A stretch of 10,595 nt of DNA, taken from Thermodesulfatator sp. (GTDB lineage: Bacteria; Desulfobacterota; Thermodesulfobacteria; Thermodesulfobacteriales; Thermodesulfobacteriaceae). How positions within the stretch are numbered: the stretch's first letter is position 1; every line of letters starts with the position of its first letter. Positions 1-7,095 of this stretch are shown here, one piece after another. The position numbers and the translations under genes are program-made. The notes beneath the pieces are model-generated. The model was given only the letters and a program-made list of their open reading frames with translations. It was not told the origin of the DNA and ran no database searches. The DNA lies in the NCBI GenBank assembly GCA_026993045.1, contig JALWWR010000139.1:1547-12141 (forward strand). The letters are read 5' to 3'.

Positions 1-1668
1 CTCGGGCCAACCTTCGGGTTTGACGTCTAGGATCTCCATGGCGATTTTGGGGACGTTTTTCATCTCTCCCTCAAAAAGATGGAAGGGAAGTACATTGGTG
101 CCCCCTACCTTTAAGGCCTTTTCTCCTTTTCCAATTTCCACCTCTCGGATGTAAGCCGTCCCCGGTTCCTTATAGAGATCTTCCGGAAGCCCGGCAGCGC
201 GCTCCTCAAGGGGACGATACATCCCCAAAAAGCCTCCAATCTCAAGACCTTCAGGAGGAGCCGCCGGCGGGACCGCTCTTTCTTCTACCGGAGGTTTCAC
301 CTCTTCCGGCTTTTCTTCTACTTTAACTTCCTCCGGCTTTTCTTCTTTGACCTCTTCCTTTTCTGGAACCTCCTCGGGAGCCACTTCTTCAGGCTTAACT
401 TCCTCCGGTTTGACTTCTTCGGGCTTTTCTTCTTTAGCCTCAACCGGTTTTTCCTCTGGCGGTCTCTCTTCTACTTTCACCTCCACCTTGGGGACTTCCG
501 CCGGGGGAACCACTTCCCCTCCGAGGAGGGCCTTCTCCAACCGAGCTAGACTGTCATGTAAGAGATCCACCCCTTCCCTTAAGGCCTCCATACTGGAGCG
601 CACCGCAGAAAAGACCTCTTTTACGGTCTCTACTGGAATCTCCAGCTTGGGCGGGACCTCCACCTCTTCCTCCTCTTTAGGCGGAGCTACCACCTCCACC
701 CTTTCTACCGGTTTTTCCACTTCTACTGCTACTGCGGGTCGGACTTCCGCTTCCAAGGGACGAGGATGGAGGCCGGCGCGTTTTACGATCTCTGGCACGG
801 CCTCTTCCCATTCGATGGCCATGATATGGACCCCGGCTACTCCCGGAATCTCGCGGACCTGCTGAATAATTTCCACCGCGATATTGATCCCTTCTTCCTT
901 TTTATCCGGGGCCTCTTTCATACGTTTTAGGATCTCATCCGGCACATCTAGCCCTGGTACAAAATATTTCATATAGCGGGCCATCCCAAAGGATTTGGGC
1001 GGAGTGATGCCCGCCAGAATGTAAGCCTTCTCCGTAAGTCCCAGGTCTCGAGCCATTTCCATAAATTTACGAAACCGCTCCAGGTTATAGATAATCTGGG
1101 TTTGAATGAATTCCGCCCCGGCTTGAATCTTCTTTTGGAGCCGTTGAACTCGGAATTCAAAAGGATCTGCAAAAGGGTTTTCCACCGCTCCTAAGAAAAA
1201 CTCCGGCCGGGCCCTGGTGAGCTCTTCACCACACATGAACCGGCCTTCATCCCGCATCTGCCGTACCATGGCTACTAGCTGAATAGAATCCAGGTCAAAG
1301 ACCCCTTTGGCCTCGGGGTGGTTTCCAAATTTCTGATGGTCACCGGTAATACAAAGGAGGTTCTTGACTCCTAGGGCCGCCGCTCCTAAAAGATCGGCCT
1401 GGATGCCGATCCGATTGCGGTCTCGACAAGTCATCTGGATGACCGGTTCTACCCCCTCGGCCATCACTAACACCGCCGAGGCGATGGAGGACATCCGCAC
1501 AATGGCGGTTTGACAGTCGGTAATATTGGCGGCGTCTACATAACCTTTAAGGATGCGGGCCTTATTCCGAACTACCTCTCCGTCCGCACTTTTAGGGGGC
1601 CCGATCTCCGCCGTAACGGCAAAATGCCCTTCGGAAAGGACTCGCTGGAGATGGCTTCTAGTACTCAC
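1..1668 (-). CDS. metF-acsD: MetF-AcsD fusion: methylene-THF reductase domain, long acidic linker, N-terminus of CoFeSP small subunit (3' end beyond left edge)
   Basis: One uninterrupted frame gives 556 codons before the left edge; I read every codon and found no stop. Residues 1-305 are MetF, which reduces 5,10-methylene-THF to 5-methyl-THF: AEIGPP at 20-25, ITGDH at 107-111, GAVENPFADP at 160-169, QTQIIYN at 189-195 and the HIMAIEWEEAVPEIV stretch at 281-295 are typical of the MetF that pairs with MetV. Residues 306-473 are a Glu/Pro/Val/Lys-rich linker with one predicted amphipathic helix (about 342-382). From about 474 the protein resembles AcsD/CdhD, the small subunit of the corrinoid iron-sulfur protein; VGGTNVLPFHLFEGE at 521-535 closely matches the known AcsD N-terminus. 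The start is GTG, chosen for the AAGGAGGG five bases upstream and the correct MetF N-terminus. It lies 21 nt after metV. Extended AcsD N-termini occur in bacteria; a MetF fusion is unfamiliar to me. MetF is near certain, AcsD very likely. Confidence 0.88.
   Translation of the reverse strand, partial: MSTRSHLQRVLSEGHFAVTAEIGPPKSADGEVVRNKARILKGYVDAANITDCQTAIVRMSSIASAVLVMAEGVEPVIQMTCRDRNRIGIQADLLGAAALGVKNLLCITGDHQKFGNHPEAKGVFDLDSIQLVAMVRQMRDEGRFMCGEELTRARPEFFLGAVENPFADPFEFRVQRLQKKIQAGAEFIQTQIIYNLERFRKFMEMARDLGLTEKAYILAGITPPKSFGMARYMKYFVPGLDVPDEILKRMKEAPDKKEEGINIAVEIIQQVREIPGVAGVHIMAIEWEEAVPEIVKRAGLHPRPLEAEVRPAVAVEVEKPVERVEVVAPPKEEEEVEVPPKLEIPVETVKEVFSAVRSSMEALREGVDLLHDSLARLEKALLGGEVVPPAEVPKVEVKVEERPPEEKPVEAKEEKPEEVKPEEVKPEEVAPEEVPEKEEVKEEKPEEVKVEEKPEEVKPPVEERAVPPAAPPEGLEIGGFLGMYRPLEERAAGLPEDLYKEPGTAYIREVEIGKGEKALKVGGTNVLPFHLFEGEMKNVPKIAMEILDVKPEGWPE
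250..753 (-). repeat. Coding low-complexity linker with EEVKPE-type hexad repeats
   Basis: This is the stretch of the fusion gene coding for residues about 305-473. It is dominated by Glu, Pro, Val and Lys. The most regular part, about nt 300-470, contains diverged copies of a six-residue unit such as EEVKPE, EEVAPE, EEVKVE and EEKPEE, seen in the DNA as imperfect 18-nt repeats of GAGGAAGTTAAGCC-like units. An ordered island interrupts it: residues about 342-382 (nt 523-645), with LARLEKALLGG at its end, has the hydrophobic spacing of an amphipathic helix. I infer a flexible, charged tether rather than a folded enzyme domain. Repeat copies of this kind can expand or contract between strains. 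Confidence 0.8.
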
Positions 1669-1673
1669 CAGTT

Positions 1674-1681
1674 CCCTCCTT
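1674..1681 (-). promoter_or_regulatory. Ribosome binding site of metF-acsD (fixes the GTG start)
   Basis: AAGGAGGG on the minus strand, separated by 5 nt (AACTG) from the GTG at 1666-1668. It lies in the 21-nt gap after the metV stop. No in-frame ATG gives a full MetF N-terminus, so this site decides the start. Confidence 0.8.
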
Positions 1682-1689
1682 AAAACGTT

Positions 1690-2361
1690 TTATCCCAGGC
1701 GTAGGTCATCCCTTACACGCTCTCTGGGTCCTCCATGACCGGCTGGACGCCAGTCTTTAGCTGGGAAAAAGGCCAGTAAACGATCTAACTCTCCCCGAGC
1801 CGAAAGTCTTTCATAAATCTGGTGCCATACACAGGGCACTTCCGGTCGAATCTCGCACCGTCCTTTCTGGGAGCCGCCACAGGGACCATTTAACAAGTTT
1901 TTGGCGCAGCGGGCGATGGGACAAAGCCCGGCCGTGACATCCAAGATACAGTCGCCACAGCCCCGGCACTTTTCTTGCCATTCCCCTAAGGCAGGATTGG
2001 CCCCGTAGAAGGTGGTGTCTACCCCGGGATAGACCCGAATTTGGGGGTAAAGATCCGCAATGAGATTCACCCCCACCCCACAGGCCAAAGAAAGCACCGC
2101 TTCATAGTCCTGAGCCAGCTCCTTGAGCGGAGCTAAATACTCGGGATCGCACTGTCGAATCAGGGTGGCCTCTCCGGTCTCCAGGGGTTTGCCTTCTAGT
2201 TTACGGGCCAGTCTTAAGGCCGCGGCCATGGTTTCTACTTCCCGGTCTCCTCCAGCGGAACAAATGGCCACGCAACCACGGCAACCTAAAACCAAGACCC
2301 TTTGATAAGGCTCTAAGACCTTAGCTATCTCAGGGATGGGACGTCTCTCAGCGATAATCAT
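1690..2361 (-). CDS. metV: MetV, zinc/Fe-S partner of methylene-tetrahydrofolate reductase
   Basis: A 223-residue protein of the MetV family (methylene-THF reductase C-terminal-like), the partner through which MetF is coupled to an electron donor in acetogens and related anaerobes. Visible signatures are a Cys motif at 27-34 (CRGCVAIC), Cys71, Cys94 in ACGVGVN, a CRGCGDC motif at 132-138, Cys147 and Cys152, and the family hallmark NGPCGGS at 158-164. These cysteines probably bind Zn and [4Fe-4S] clusters; which residue serves which is not decided here. The N-terminus MIIAERRPI matches the usual MetV start. It begins 3 nt after the MvhD-like gene upstream and is followed after 21 nt by the MetF frame, so MetV and MetF are probably made together and assemble. 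Its position directly after the Hdr/Mvh genes supports a MetFV-Hdr complex in the cytoplasm. Confidence 0.93.
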   Translation of the reverse strand: MIIAERRPIPEIAKVLEPYQRVLVLGCRGCVAICSAGGDREVETMAAALRLARKLEGKPLETGEATLIRQCDPEYLAPLKELAQDYEAVLSLACGVGVNLIADLYPQIRVYPGVDTTFYGANPALGEWQEKCRGCGDCILDVTAGLCPIARCAKNLLNGPCGGSQKGRCEIRPEVPCVWHQIYERLSARGELDRLLAFFPAKDWRPAGHGGPRERVRDDLRLG

Positions 2362-2364
2362 TTC

Positions 2365-2757
2365 TTAAACCCCTTTCTCCTTGGACTTCAAATTCAAGAT
2401 TTTTTCTAAAAAAGCCTTCGTCTCCGTCATAAAGGCCCCGGAATCCAGGCGGGGCAAAAAGACCATCTTAACTCTCTCTCCTTCTAAGCCTAATTCTTCG
2501 ATGATTTTTCGCGCCCCTAAGACTTTTTTCTCCGCTCGAACGCTTCCGGAGAGATTGTGGCAGGCCTCTTTTTCGCAACCAGCCACTAACACCGCTTCGG
2601 CGCCTTCCTCGAAAGTCCTCAAGATGTCAGCTACTTCGATGTGGCCAGAGCAAGGATAACGTTTCATGATGATCTCGGCAGGAAGGCCTTTAAAATCTTC
2701 CTCTCCGGCGGTATTGGTATAGTGACAGCAGAGAATCCCCAAGGTAAGGACTGCCAT
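2365..2757 (-). CDS. Small MvhD/FrhD-like iron-sulfur protein (Cys form)
   Basis: A 130-residue protein of the MvhD/FrhD family (hydrogenase delta-type, [2Fe-2S]) that passes electrons between an HdrA and a partner enzyme. Visible are GILCCHYTNTAG at 7-18, PCSG at 35-38, and AGCEKEACHNLSGS at 59-72, which aligns with GG-Sec-HLGECHYQSGN in the neighbouring mvhD: Cys61 here stands where that protein has Sec66. The classic Cys-Asn-x-Cys start motif is replaced by adjacent Cys10-Cys11, and the C-terminal extension of the larger paralogue is missing, so it has diverged and may have a different partner, perhaps MetV, which follows after 3 nt. I chose the ATG at 2757, preceded by GGGGAGG, over an in-frame TTG at 2772. 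Family membership is clear; the exact electron partner is inferred. Confidence 0.85.
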   Translation of the reverse strand: MAVLTLGILCCHYTNTAGEEDFKGLPAEIIMKRYPCSGHIEVADILRTFEEGAEAVLVAGCEKEACHNLSGSVRAEKKVLGARKIIEELGLEGERVKMVFLPRLDSGAFMTETKAFLEKILNLKSKEKGV

Positions 2758-2759
2758 TT

Positions 2760-3302
2760 TTAACCTCCCCAATGGTAGCTTGCAAACTCCGCGGCCGGGT
2801 GGAGTTCAATGGCTCGAGCCGGGCATTCTTTTACGCATATGCCGCAGGCATGACACTTAGCCGGATCAATGAGGGCATATCCCTCGTCTTTGATGCTTGG
2901 GGCCCCAAAAGGGCATACCCTTACGCAAGTAAGACAAGCGATACATTTCCCAGGGTTAACCCGCGCCAGACGCCCGGCTTCAAAAAGCAGCTCTTCGTCC
3001 GCTAGCCCTTCTTTCCAGGCGTAATTCCGCAAGGCTTTTATCACTTCGGCCGGTTTTACCTCCATAGGACATACCGGCACACAGCTCTGACACTGGGAAC
3101 AATGCCATAAAAGGGCGGAGCCAAAAAGTTTTTCCTTAAGCCCCAAGATAGCGGCATGGACAATAACCCGGGGGTCGAACTCCTCCTGGGTTCGTTTTAC
3201 CGGGCAGATCCCCGAACAGGCCCCGCATCGAAAACATTGGGCCCAAGTCTCCGGAAGCTCTTTTACCTCTTGGATCCAGGTCTTTTCCGTGACTAATTCC
3301 AT
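2760..3302 (-). CDS. HdrC-like protein fused to a 2[4Fe-4S] ferredoxin domain
   Basis: A 180-residue soluble polyferredoxin with four CxxCxxCxxxCP motifs: Cys23/26/29/33, Cys68/71/74/78, Cys120/123/126/130 and Cys150/153/156/160. The first half (CFRCGACSGICP, then a helical spacer, then CSQCQSCVPVCPMEVKPAEV) has the layout and spacing of HdrC, the electron-relay subunit of heterodisulfide reductase-type complexes. The second half is a bacterial 2[4Fe-4S] ferredoxin. The protein therefore could carry four clusters and act as a wire between HdrA/MvhD and the MetV/MetF pair. Its ATG overlaps the mvhD stop in a TAATG arrangement, implying translational coupling. No HdrB (CCG-domain protein) is present beside it, which is unusual for an HdrC. 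It could also be viewed as a stand-alone ferredoxin-like subunit; a role in the complex is inferred from position. Confidence 0.85.
   Translation of the reverse strand: MELVTEKTWIQEVKELPETWAQCFRCGACSGICPVKRTQEEFDPRVIVHAAILGLKEKLFGSALLWHCSQCQSCVPVCPMEVKPAEVIKALRNYAWKEGLADEELLFEAGRLARVNPGKCIACLTCVRVCPFGAPSIKDEGYALIDPAKCHACGICVKECPARAIELHPAAEFASYHWGG
2764..2770 (-). promoter_or_regulatory. Ribosome binding site selecting ATG 2757 for the small MvhD-like gene
   Basis: GGGGAGG lies 6 nt before the ATG at 2755-2757 and inside the 3' end of the upstream HdrC-like gene. An upstream in-frame TTG at 2770-2772 overlaps this site and has no comparable leader, so the ATG is preferred. Confidence 0.75.
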
Positions 3303-4021
3303 TACTTGGACTCCTTCTTTTTGAGGGTTTCAAGGATGGTTTTTAACTCTTCTTCCGTGGCTCCAGTTTGCTCTTGGAGGGCCTCCAAGGCCTGGGGCCC
3401 TTGGGAAAGCAATTCCTTTATCTCAGCCTCCAAGACCTGTTTTCTTATCCGCGGCAAGAGCTTTTTCTCCACCAGCTGAGAGATATTCTCCGGACTGTAA
3501 TCTCCCAGCTTTTTAATTTCCCGGGCCAGATTACCATATTGGGCCCGAAATTGCATATTTTTACAGAGCTTGCGGGCCGCTTCTAAACGGAACTTCAGGA
3601 CCTCCCAAGAAGTCCCTTCCGCCTCCCCTAAAGGCCCTAAATTTTTGATCCGTTCGGTGAAATCCGTCACCAGTTTTACAAACCGAGGCCCTTCAGCCGC
3701 CGAGGCCCAGTCGATATAGAACCGTTCCGTGCGGATCCCCACCGTCTCCAAAATCCGCCTTACGGTTTCAGCCATTACTAAAGCTTCGTAATTACCAGAC
3801 TGGTAATGACACTCCCCGAGATGTCACCCCCCTACAAAGACCCCGTCGGCCCGAGCGTAAAAGGCCTCGGTCACAAAGAGAGGATCCATGCGCCCCGTAC
3901 ACATGATGCGAATAATCCGGTGGTTGGGAGGATAGCTGAACCGGGCCACTCCCGCCGAATCCGCCGCGGCGTAGCAGCACCAGTTACAAAGAAAACTTAG
4001 GATCCGAGGCTCAAAGCTCAT
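3302..4021 (-). CDS. mvhD: MvhD, predicted selenoprotein (Sec66 by UGA recoding)
   Basis: A 239-residue MvhD/FrhD family protein when the in-frame UGA at 3824-3826 is read as selenocysteine. MvhD carries a [2Fe-2S] centre and hands electrons between HdrA and a partner such as a hydrogenase or, as here, probably methylene-THF reductase. Visible: LCNWCCYAAADSAG at 11-24, the YPPNHRIIRIMCTGR block at 30-44, ADGVFVGG then Sec66, HLGECHYQSGN at 67-77, and WASAAEG at about 105-111. Frame and homology continue perfectly across the UGA, and a hairpin follows it. Residues about 132-239 are a helical extension whose end (203-235) looks like a degraded winged-helix motif; extensions of this sort occur in bacterial MvhD. 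The ATG follows an AAGGAGGAGGG site 11 nt after hdrA. The Cys paralogue next door has Cys at the Sec position. The alternative, a nonsense-mutated pseudogene, is unlikely. Confidence 0.9.
3791..3807 (-). promoter_or_regulatory. Bacterial SECIS-like hairpin of mvhD
   Basis: On the minus strand AUUACC-AGUCU-GGUAAU is a perfect 6-bp stem (7 bp if the A-U pair closes the loop) with a loop holding GUC. It starts 16 nt after the UGA, and the loop G is about the 24th base after it, within the usual range for bacterial SECIS elements, which sit inside the coding region and bind SelB. Confidence 0.82.
3824..3826 (-). other. UGA selenocysteine codon of mvhD
   Basis: In-frame TGA at codon 66, between VFVGG and HLGECHY. 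In MvhD-family proteins this position is normally a conserved Cys, and it is Cys61 in the paralogue at 2365-2757. Family homology resumes at the very next codon. Confidence 0.9.
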
Positions 4022-4032
4022 ATCCCTCCTCC

Positions 4033-7000
4033 TTAAGCCGCTTCTTTTTCGGCTTCTTTTACGGTTTCTTCTTCCTCCGCTACTCCAAAGGCCTGAATCT
4101 GTTCCAAGATGGCCTCGTCGGTAAAACCTCCGAGAGTGATGGCGAACACCGGACAGTGAGAACCACATACGCCACACCCTTTACAGGCCGCGGCAATTAC
4201 CCGGGCTTTGCGGCGTTTGTTCACCTTTACCATCTCGATGGCGTTATAAGGACAGAGGGCCGCACATACTCCACATCCGATACAGCGTTTTTCATCCACT
4301 CTAGAGACAATGGGAGGCACCTCCACAAACCCTTTGGCTAGAGGCACGCAGGCCTTACCAGCCGCCGCCTTGGCTTGAGCCAAAACCTCCTCCAGGGGTT
4401 TGGGACCGTGGGCCAGACCACAAATGTAAACTCCGTCCACCGCTACTTCTACCGGCCGCAACTTGACATGGGCTTCCATGAGGAAGCCTTCTTCGGTCAT
4501 AGGGATCTTTAAGATCTGGGCTACGGGATTTTCCTTCTCTGGGGCTATCCCTACCGAAAGCACCACTAAATCTGCGGGAATCTCCATTTCTTCTTTTAAG
4601 AGGGCGTCGTATATTCGCACCCTTACCCCGCGGCCCTTCTTAATCACCTCCGGCCGGCGCTCAGGCGTGTAGCGCAGGAAAATGACTCCTCGGTTCCGGG
4701 CCTCACGGTAAAGTTCTTCGTAAAACCCATAGGTGCGCATATCCCGGTAAAGGATATAGACCTCGGTTTCAGGGGAAAGATCTTTGATCTTTAAGGCGTT
4801 CTTCACCGCTTGTTGACAACAGAGTTTGCTGCAATGGGAGAGATCTTCGCCCCGGGAGCCTGCACACTGGATCATAACCACCTTTTTCACCCTGGAAAGC
4901 CCCCGTTTGCCTCTCGCTAGCTTTTCTTCTAACTCCAGTTGGGTCAAAACTTTGGGGCTTTCTCCGTACCGATAGAGGGCCGGCCGGTGTTCCTGGGCCC
5001 CGGTGGCCACAATCACCACTCCGTGGTTCACCACCTCCGATCCTTCCTCCACCTTAATGGTGGAAGTGAAGTTTCCCACGTAACCGGAGATGTTTTCCAC
5101 TGAAGCCGACTTATAAACCTTGATCCGGGGGTGCTTTTCTACCTTTCGGATCAGCTCTTTTAGAAATTTTTGAGGGTCCTCACCTTCGGCCAAAAACCGT
5201 ACCTTCCGGAGATGTCCCCCTAACTCCGCTTCCCTTTCTACCAGATGGACTTCAAAGCCTTGTTCCGCCACCGAAAGGGCCGCTGAAAGCCCGGCCGCTC
5301 CCCCTCCAATCACCAAAGCTGCAGGGGTGACTTTAACTTTCTGAAGATCCAAAGGCCGCAGACGGCGGGCCTTGGCCACCGCCATGCGCACCTGATCCTT
5401 GGCTTTAGCCGTGGCGGCCTTGGGGTCCTCGGCATGCACCCAGGCGCACTGGTCCCGAATGTTGGCCATCTCGATCAAGGCCAGATTCAGCCCCGCTTCC
5501 CTTAAAGTCTCTTGGAACAGGGGTTCATGGGTTCGGGGGCTACAGGCCGCAATCACCAGGCGGTTTAACTTTTGTTCCCGGATAATCTTTTTGAGGTTTT
5601 CCAAGGAATCCTGGGCGCAAGAATAAAGGACGTTGTCGGCGTAGACCACCCCGGGGAGTTTGCGGGCGTACTCCTTTACCTCTTCCACGTCCACCACTCC
5701 CGCGATATTTACTCCGCAATGGCAGACAAAGACCCCTACCCTTACCGGCATTTCCATGAGCTCGCGATCTTCCGGGGGAAAAGCCTTTTCCACCATGTCT
5801 TTTCCCCGGGCCTCGGCCAAAAATTCCGAGACCTTGGCCGCGGCTCCGCTAGCCTGCATTACACTTTCAGGAATATCCTTCGGGCCCTGGAAGGCTCCCG
5901 CCACGTAAACTCCCGGCTTAAGGGTCAGGGGATCCCGCCCCGAGGTCTTGGCGAAACCGAAGGGATTGAGTTCCACTCCGAATTTTTGGGCCAGATCCTC
6001 CGCCCCTTTAGGCGGGGCCAAACCGACTGAAAGCACTACCAAGTCAAAGAGTTCCCGGTGGACGCGGCCGTCTTCGGTGACATAGTTTAAGGCCAGCCGT
6101 CCGTCTACCTGCTCCACCTTGGGCACCCGGGCCCGCACCACGTTAAAACCGTATTTTTCTACCGCCCGTTCAAAGGCGGCGTCAAAACCTTTGCCTTGGG
6201 TCCGAACGTCCATGAAAAAGAGGCTGATTTCGGCCTCCGGGGCGTGTTCTTTGAGCATAGAGGCCTCTTTCATGGCGTACATGCAGCAGACTGAAGAGCA
6301 ATAGGGTTGATTACAAGAGACGTCCCGGGACCCGACACACTGCAGGAAGGCGATCTTCCGGGGATGCGAGAAGTCCGAAGGCCTGAGGATTTCCCCCTCC
6401 GTAGGCCCTGAGACGCACATAAGCCTTTCCACCTCTAAACTGGTCATCACGTCGGGATAGATCCCGTAACCGTATTTCTCCAGGGCCTCCTCCGGGACCT
6501 CGCCAAAACCCGGACACAAGACCACCGCCCCTACTTCCAGTTCCCGAATCTCCGGTTTCTGGTCAAAGTTGATGGCCTTGGGGCCGCAGACATTGGTGCA
6601 GATCATGCAGGTCTCGTGGTTAAGCTGGAGACAGCGCTCCTCATCAATGTAATAGACTGTGGGCACCGCCTGGGGGAAATCAATGCGCGCCGCCCGGGTG
6701 AAATCCAAGCGTTCGTTGTATTCGTCTACCGCCTCCCGAGGACAATATTTCATGCAGAGACCACAGGCCGTGCACTTATCGGGATCCACGTAGCGGGGGC
6801 GGACCTTGACCCGGGCCTTAAAATTTCCCGGTTTTCCAGAAAGGGCCTCCACCTCCGCTAAGGTAAGGATCTCTATATTGGGAGACCGACCGGCCTCCAC
6901 CATCTTCGGCGCCAGTATTCAGATACTACAGTCATTGGTGGGGAAGGTCTTATCGAGCTTGGCCATGGCCCCTCCTACCGAGGCCTGTTTTTCCACCAGA

Positions 7001-7095
7001 TAGACGTAATAGCCAAGCTCCGCCAGATCCAAAGCGGTCTGGATGCCGGCGATTCCACCTCCCACCACCAAGACCTTTCCTGATTTCTTGGCCAT
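4033..7095 (-). CDS. hdrA: HdrA, tandem-module flavin/Fe-S subunit, predicted selenoprotein (Sec59)
   Basis: A 1020-residue HdrA when the UGA at 6919-6921 is read as Sec59. HdrA is the flavoprotein core of heterodisulfide-reductase-type complexes and is the site of flavin-based electron bifurcation. Module 1: FAD loop GGGIAG at 12-17; NDCSI-Sec-ILAPKM at 54-65, where Sec replaces the second Cys of a CxxC; ferredoxin-type Cys at 108-118 and 163-170; [11 protein letters not shown] at 261-271. Module 2: CHCGVN at 458-463, [11 protein letters not shown], second FAD loop GGGAAG at 597-602, and CSKLCC at 755-760. The C-terminus is a 2[4Fe-4S] ferredoxin (938-949 and 971-982) with an acidic tail. 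Canonical methanogen HdrA is about 650 residues; long two-FAD forms are known in bacteria. The start at 7095 follows GGAGGAGG; the Met at 6903 has no such site and would remove the first FAD loop. It lies 21 nt after cooS and 11 nt before mvhD. Confidence 0.93.
6881..6898 (-). promoter_or_regulatory. Bacterial SECIS-like hairpin of hdrA
   Basis: On the minus strand GGAGGCC-GGUC-GGUCUCC forms a 7-bp stem with one G-U pair and a GGUC loop. It begins 20 nt after the UGA, and the first loop G is the 28th base after it. GGUC is also the apical loop of the well-studied E. coli fdhF SECIS. No bulged U is apparent. Confidence 0.85.
6919..6921 (-). other. UGA selenocysteine codon of hdrA
   Basis: In-frame TGA at codon 59, within NDCSI-Sec-ILAPKM, where HdrA proteins normally have the second Cys of CSxCIL(A/S)PKM. 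Reading frame and homology are intact on both sides, and HdrA is a known Sec-containing family in some archaea and bacteria. Confidence 0.92.

Noticed and set aside
300..470. Repeated 18-nt units as a CRISPR or intergenic repeat array
   Set aside because: The units are imperfect, in phase with codons, have no spacers and simply encode Glu/Pro/Val/Lys repeats.
347..865. Plus-strand reading frame of 172 residues rich in Ser/Thr/Gly
   Set aside because: It is the antisense shadow of the Glu/Pro/Val/Lys linker in the fusion gene; its low complexity is imposed by the opposite strand and it has no ribosome binding site or recognisable domain.
2758..2772. TTG at 2772 as start of the small MvhD-like gene
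   Set aside because: It overlaps the GGGGAGG ribosome binding site that is properly spaced for the ATG at 2757.
3791..3807. Palindrome ATTACCAGACTGGTAAT as a transcription-factor operator
   Set aside because: It lies inside the mvhD coding sequence 16 nt after a UGA Sec codon and has a GUC loop, so a SECIS role explains it better.
3302..4021. mvhD as two broken genes or a pseudogene
   Set aside because: The UGA is at the conserved Cys site, homology resumes at the next codon, and the downstream half has no convincing ribosome binding site of its own before the Met at 3775.
5572..6030. Plus-strand reading frame of 152 residues opposite hdrA
   Set aside because: Antisense shadow of a conserved HdrA region with no family resemblance.
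6903..7095. The in-frame TGA in hdrA as a nonsense mutation or a separate short gene upstream
   Set aside because: Homology to HdrA is continuous on both sides, the UGA replaces a conserved Cys, a SECIS-like hairpin follows, and the upstream start has a strong ribosome binding site.
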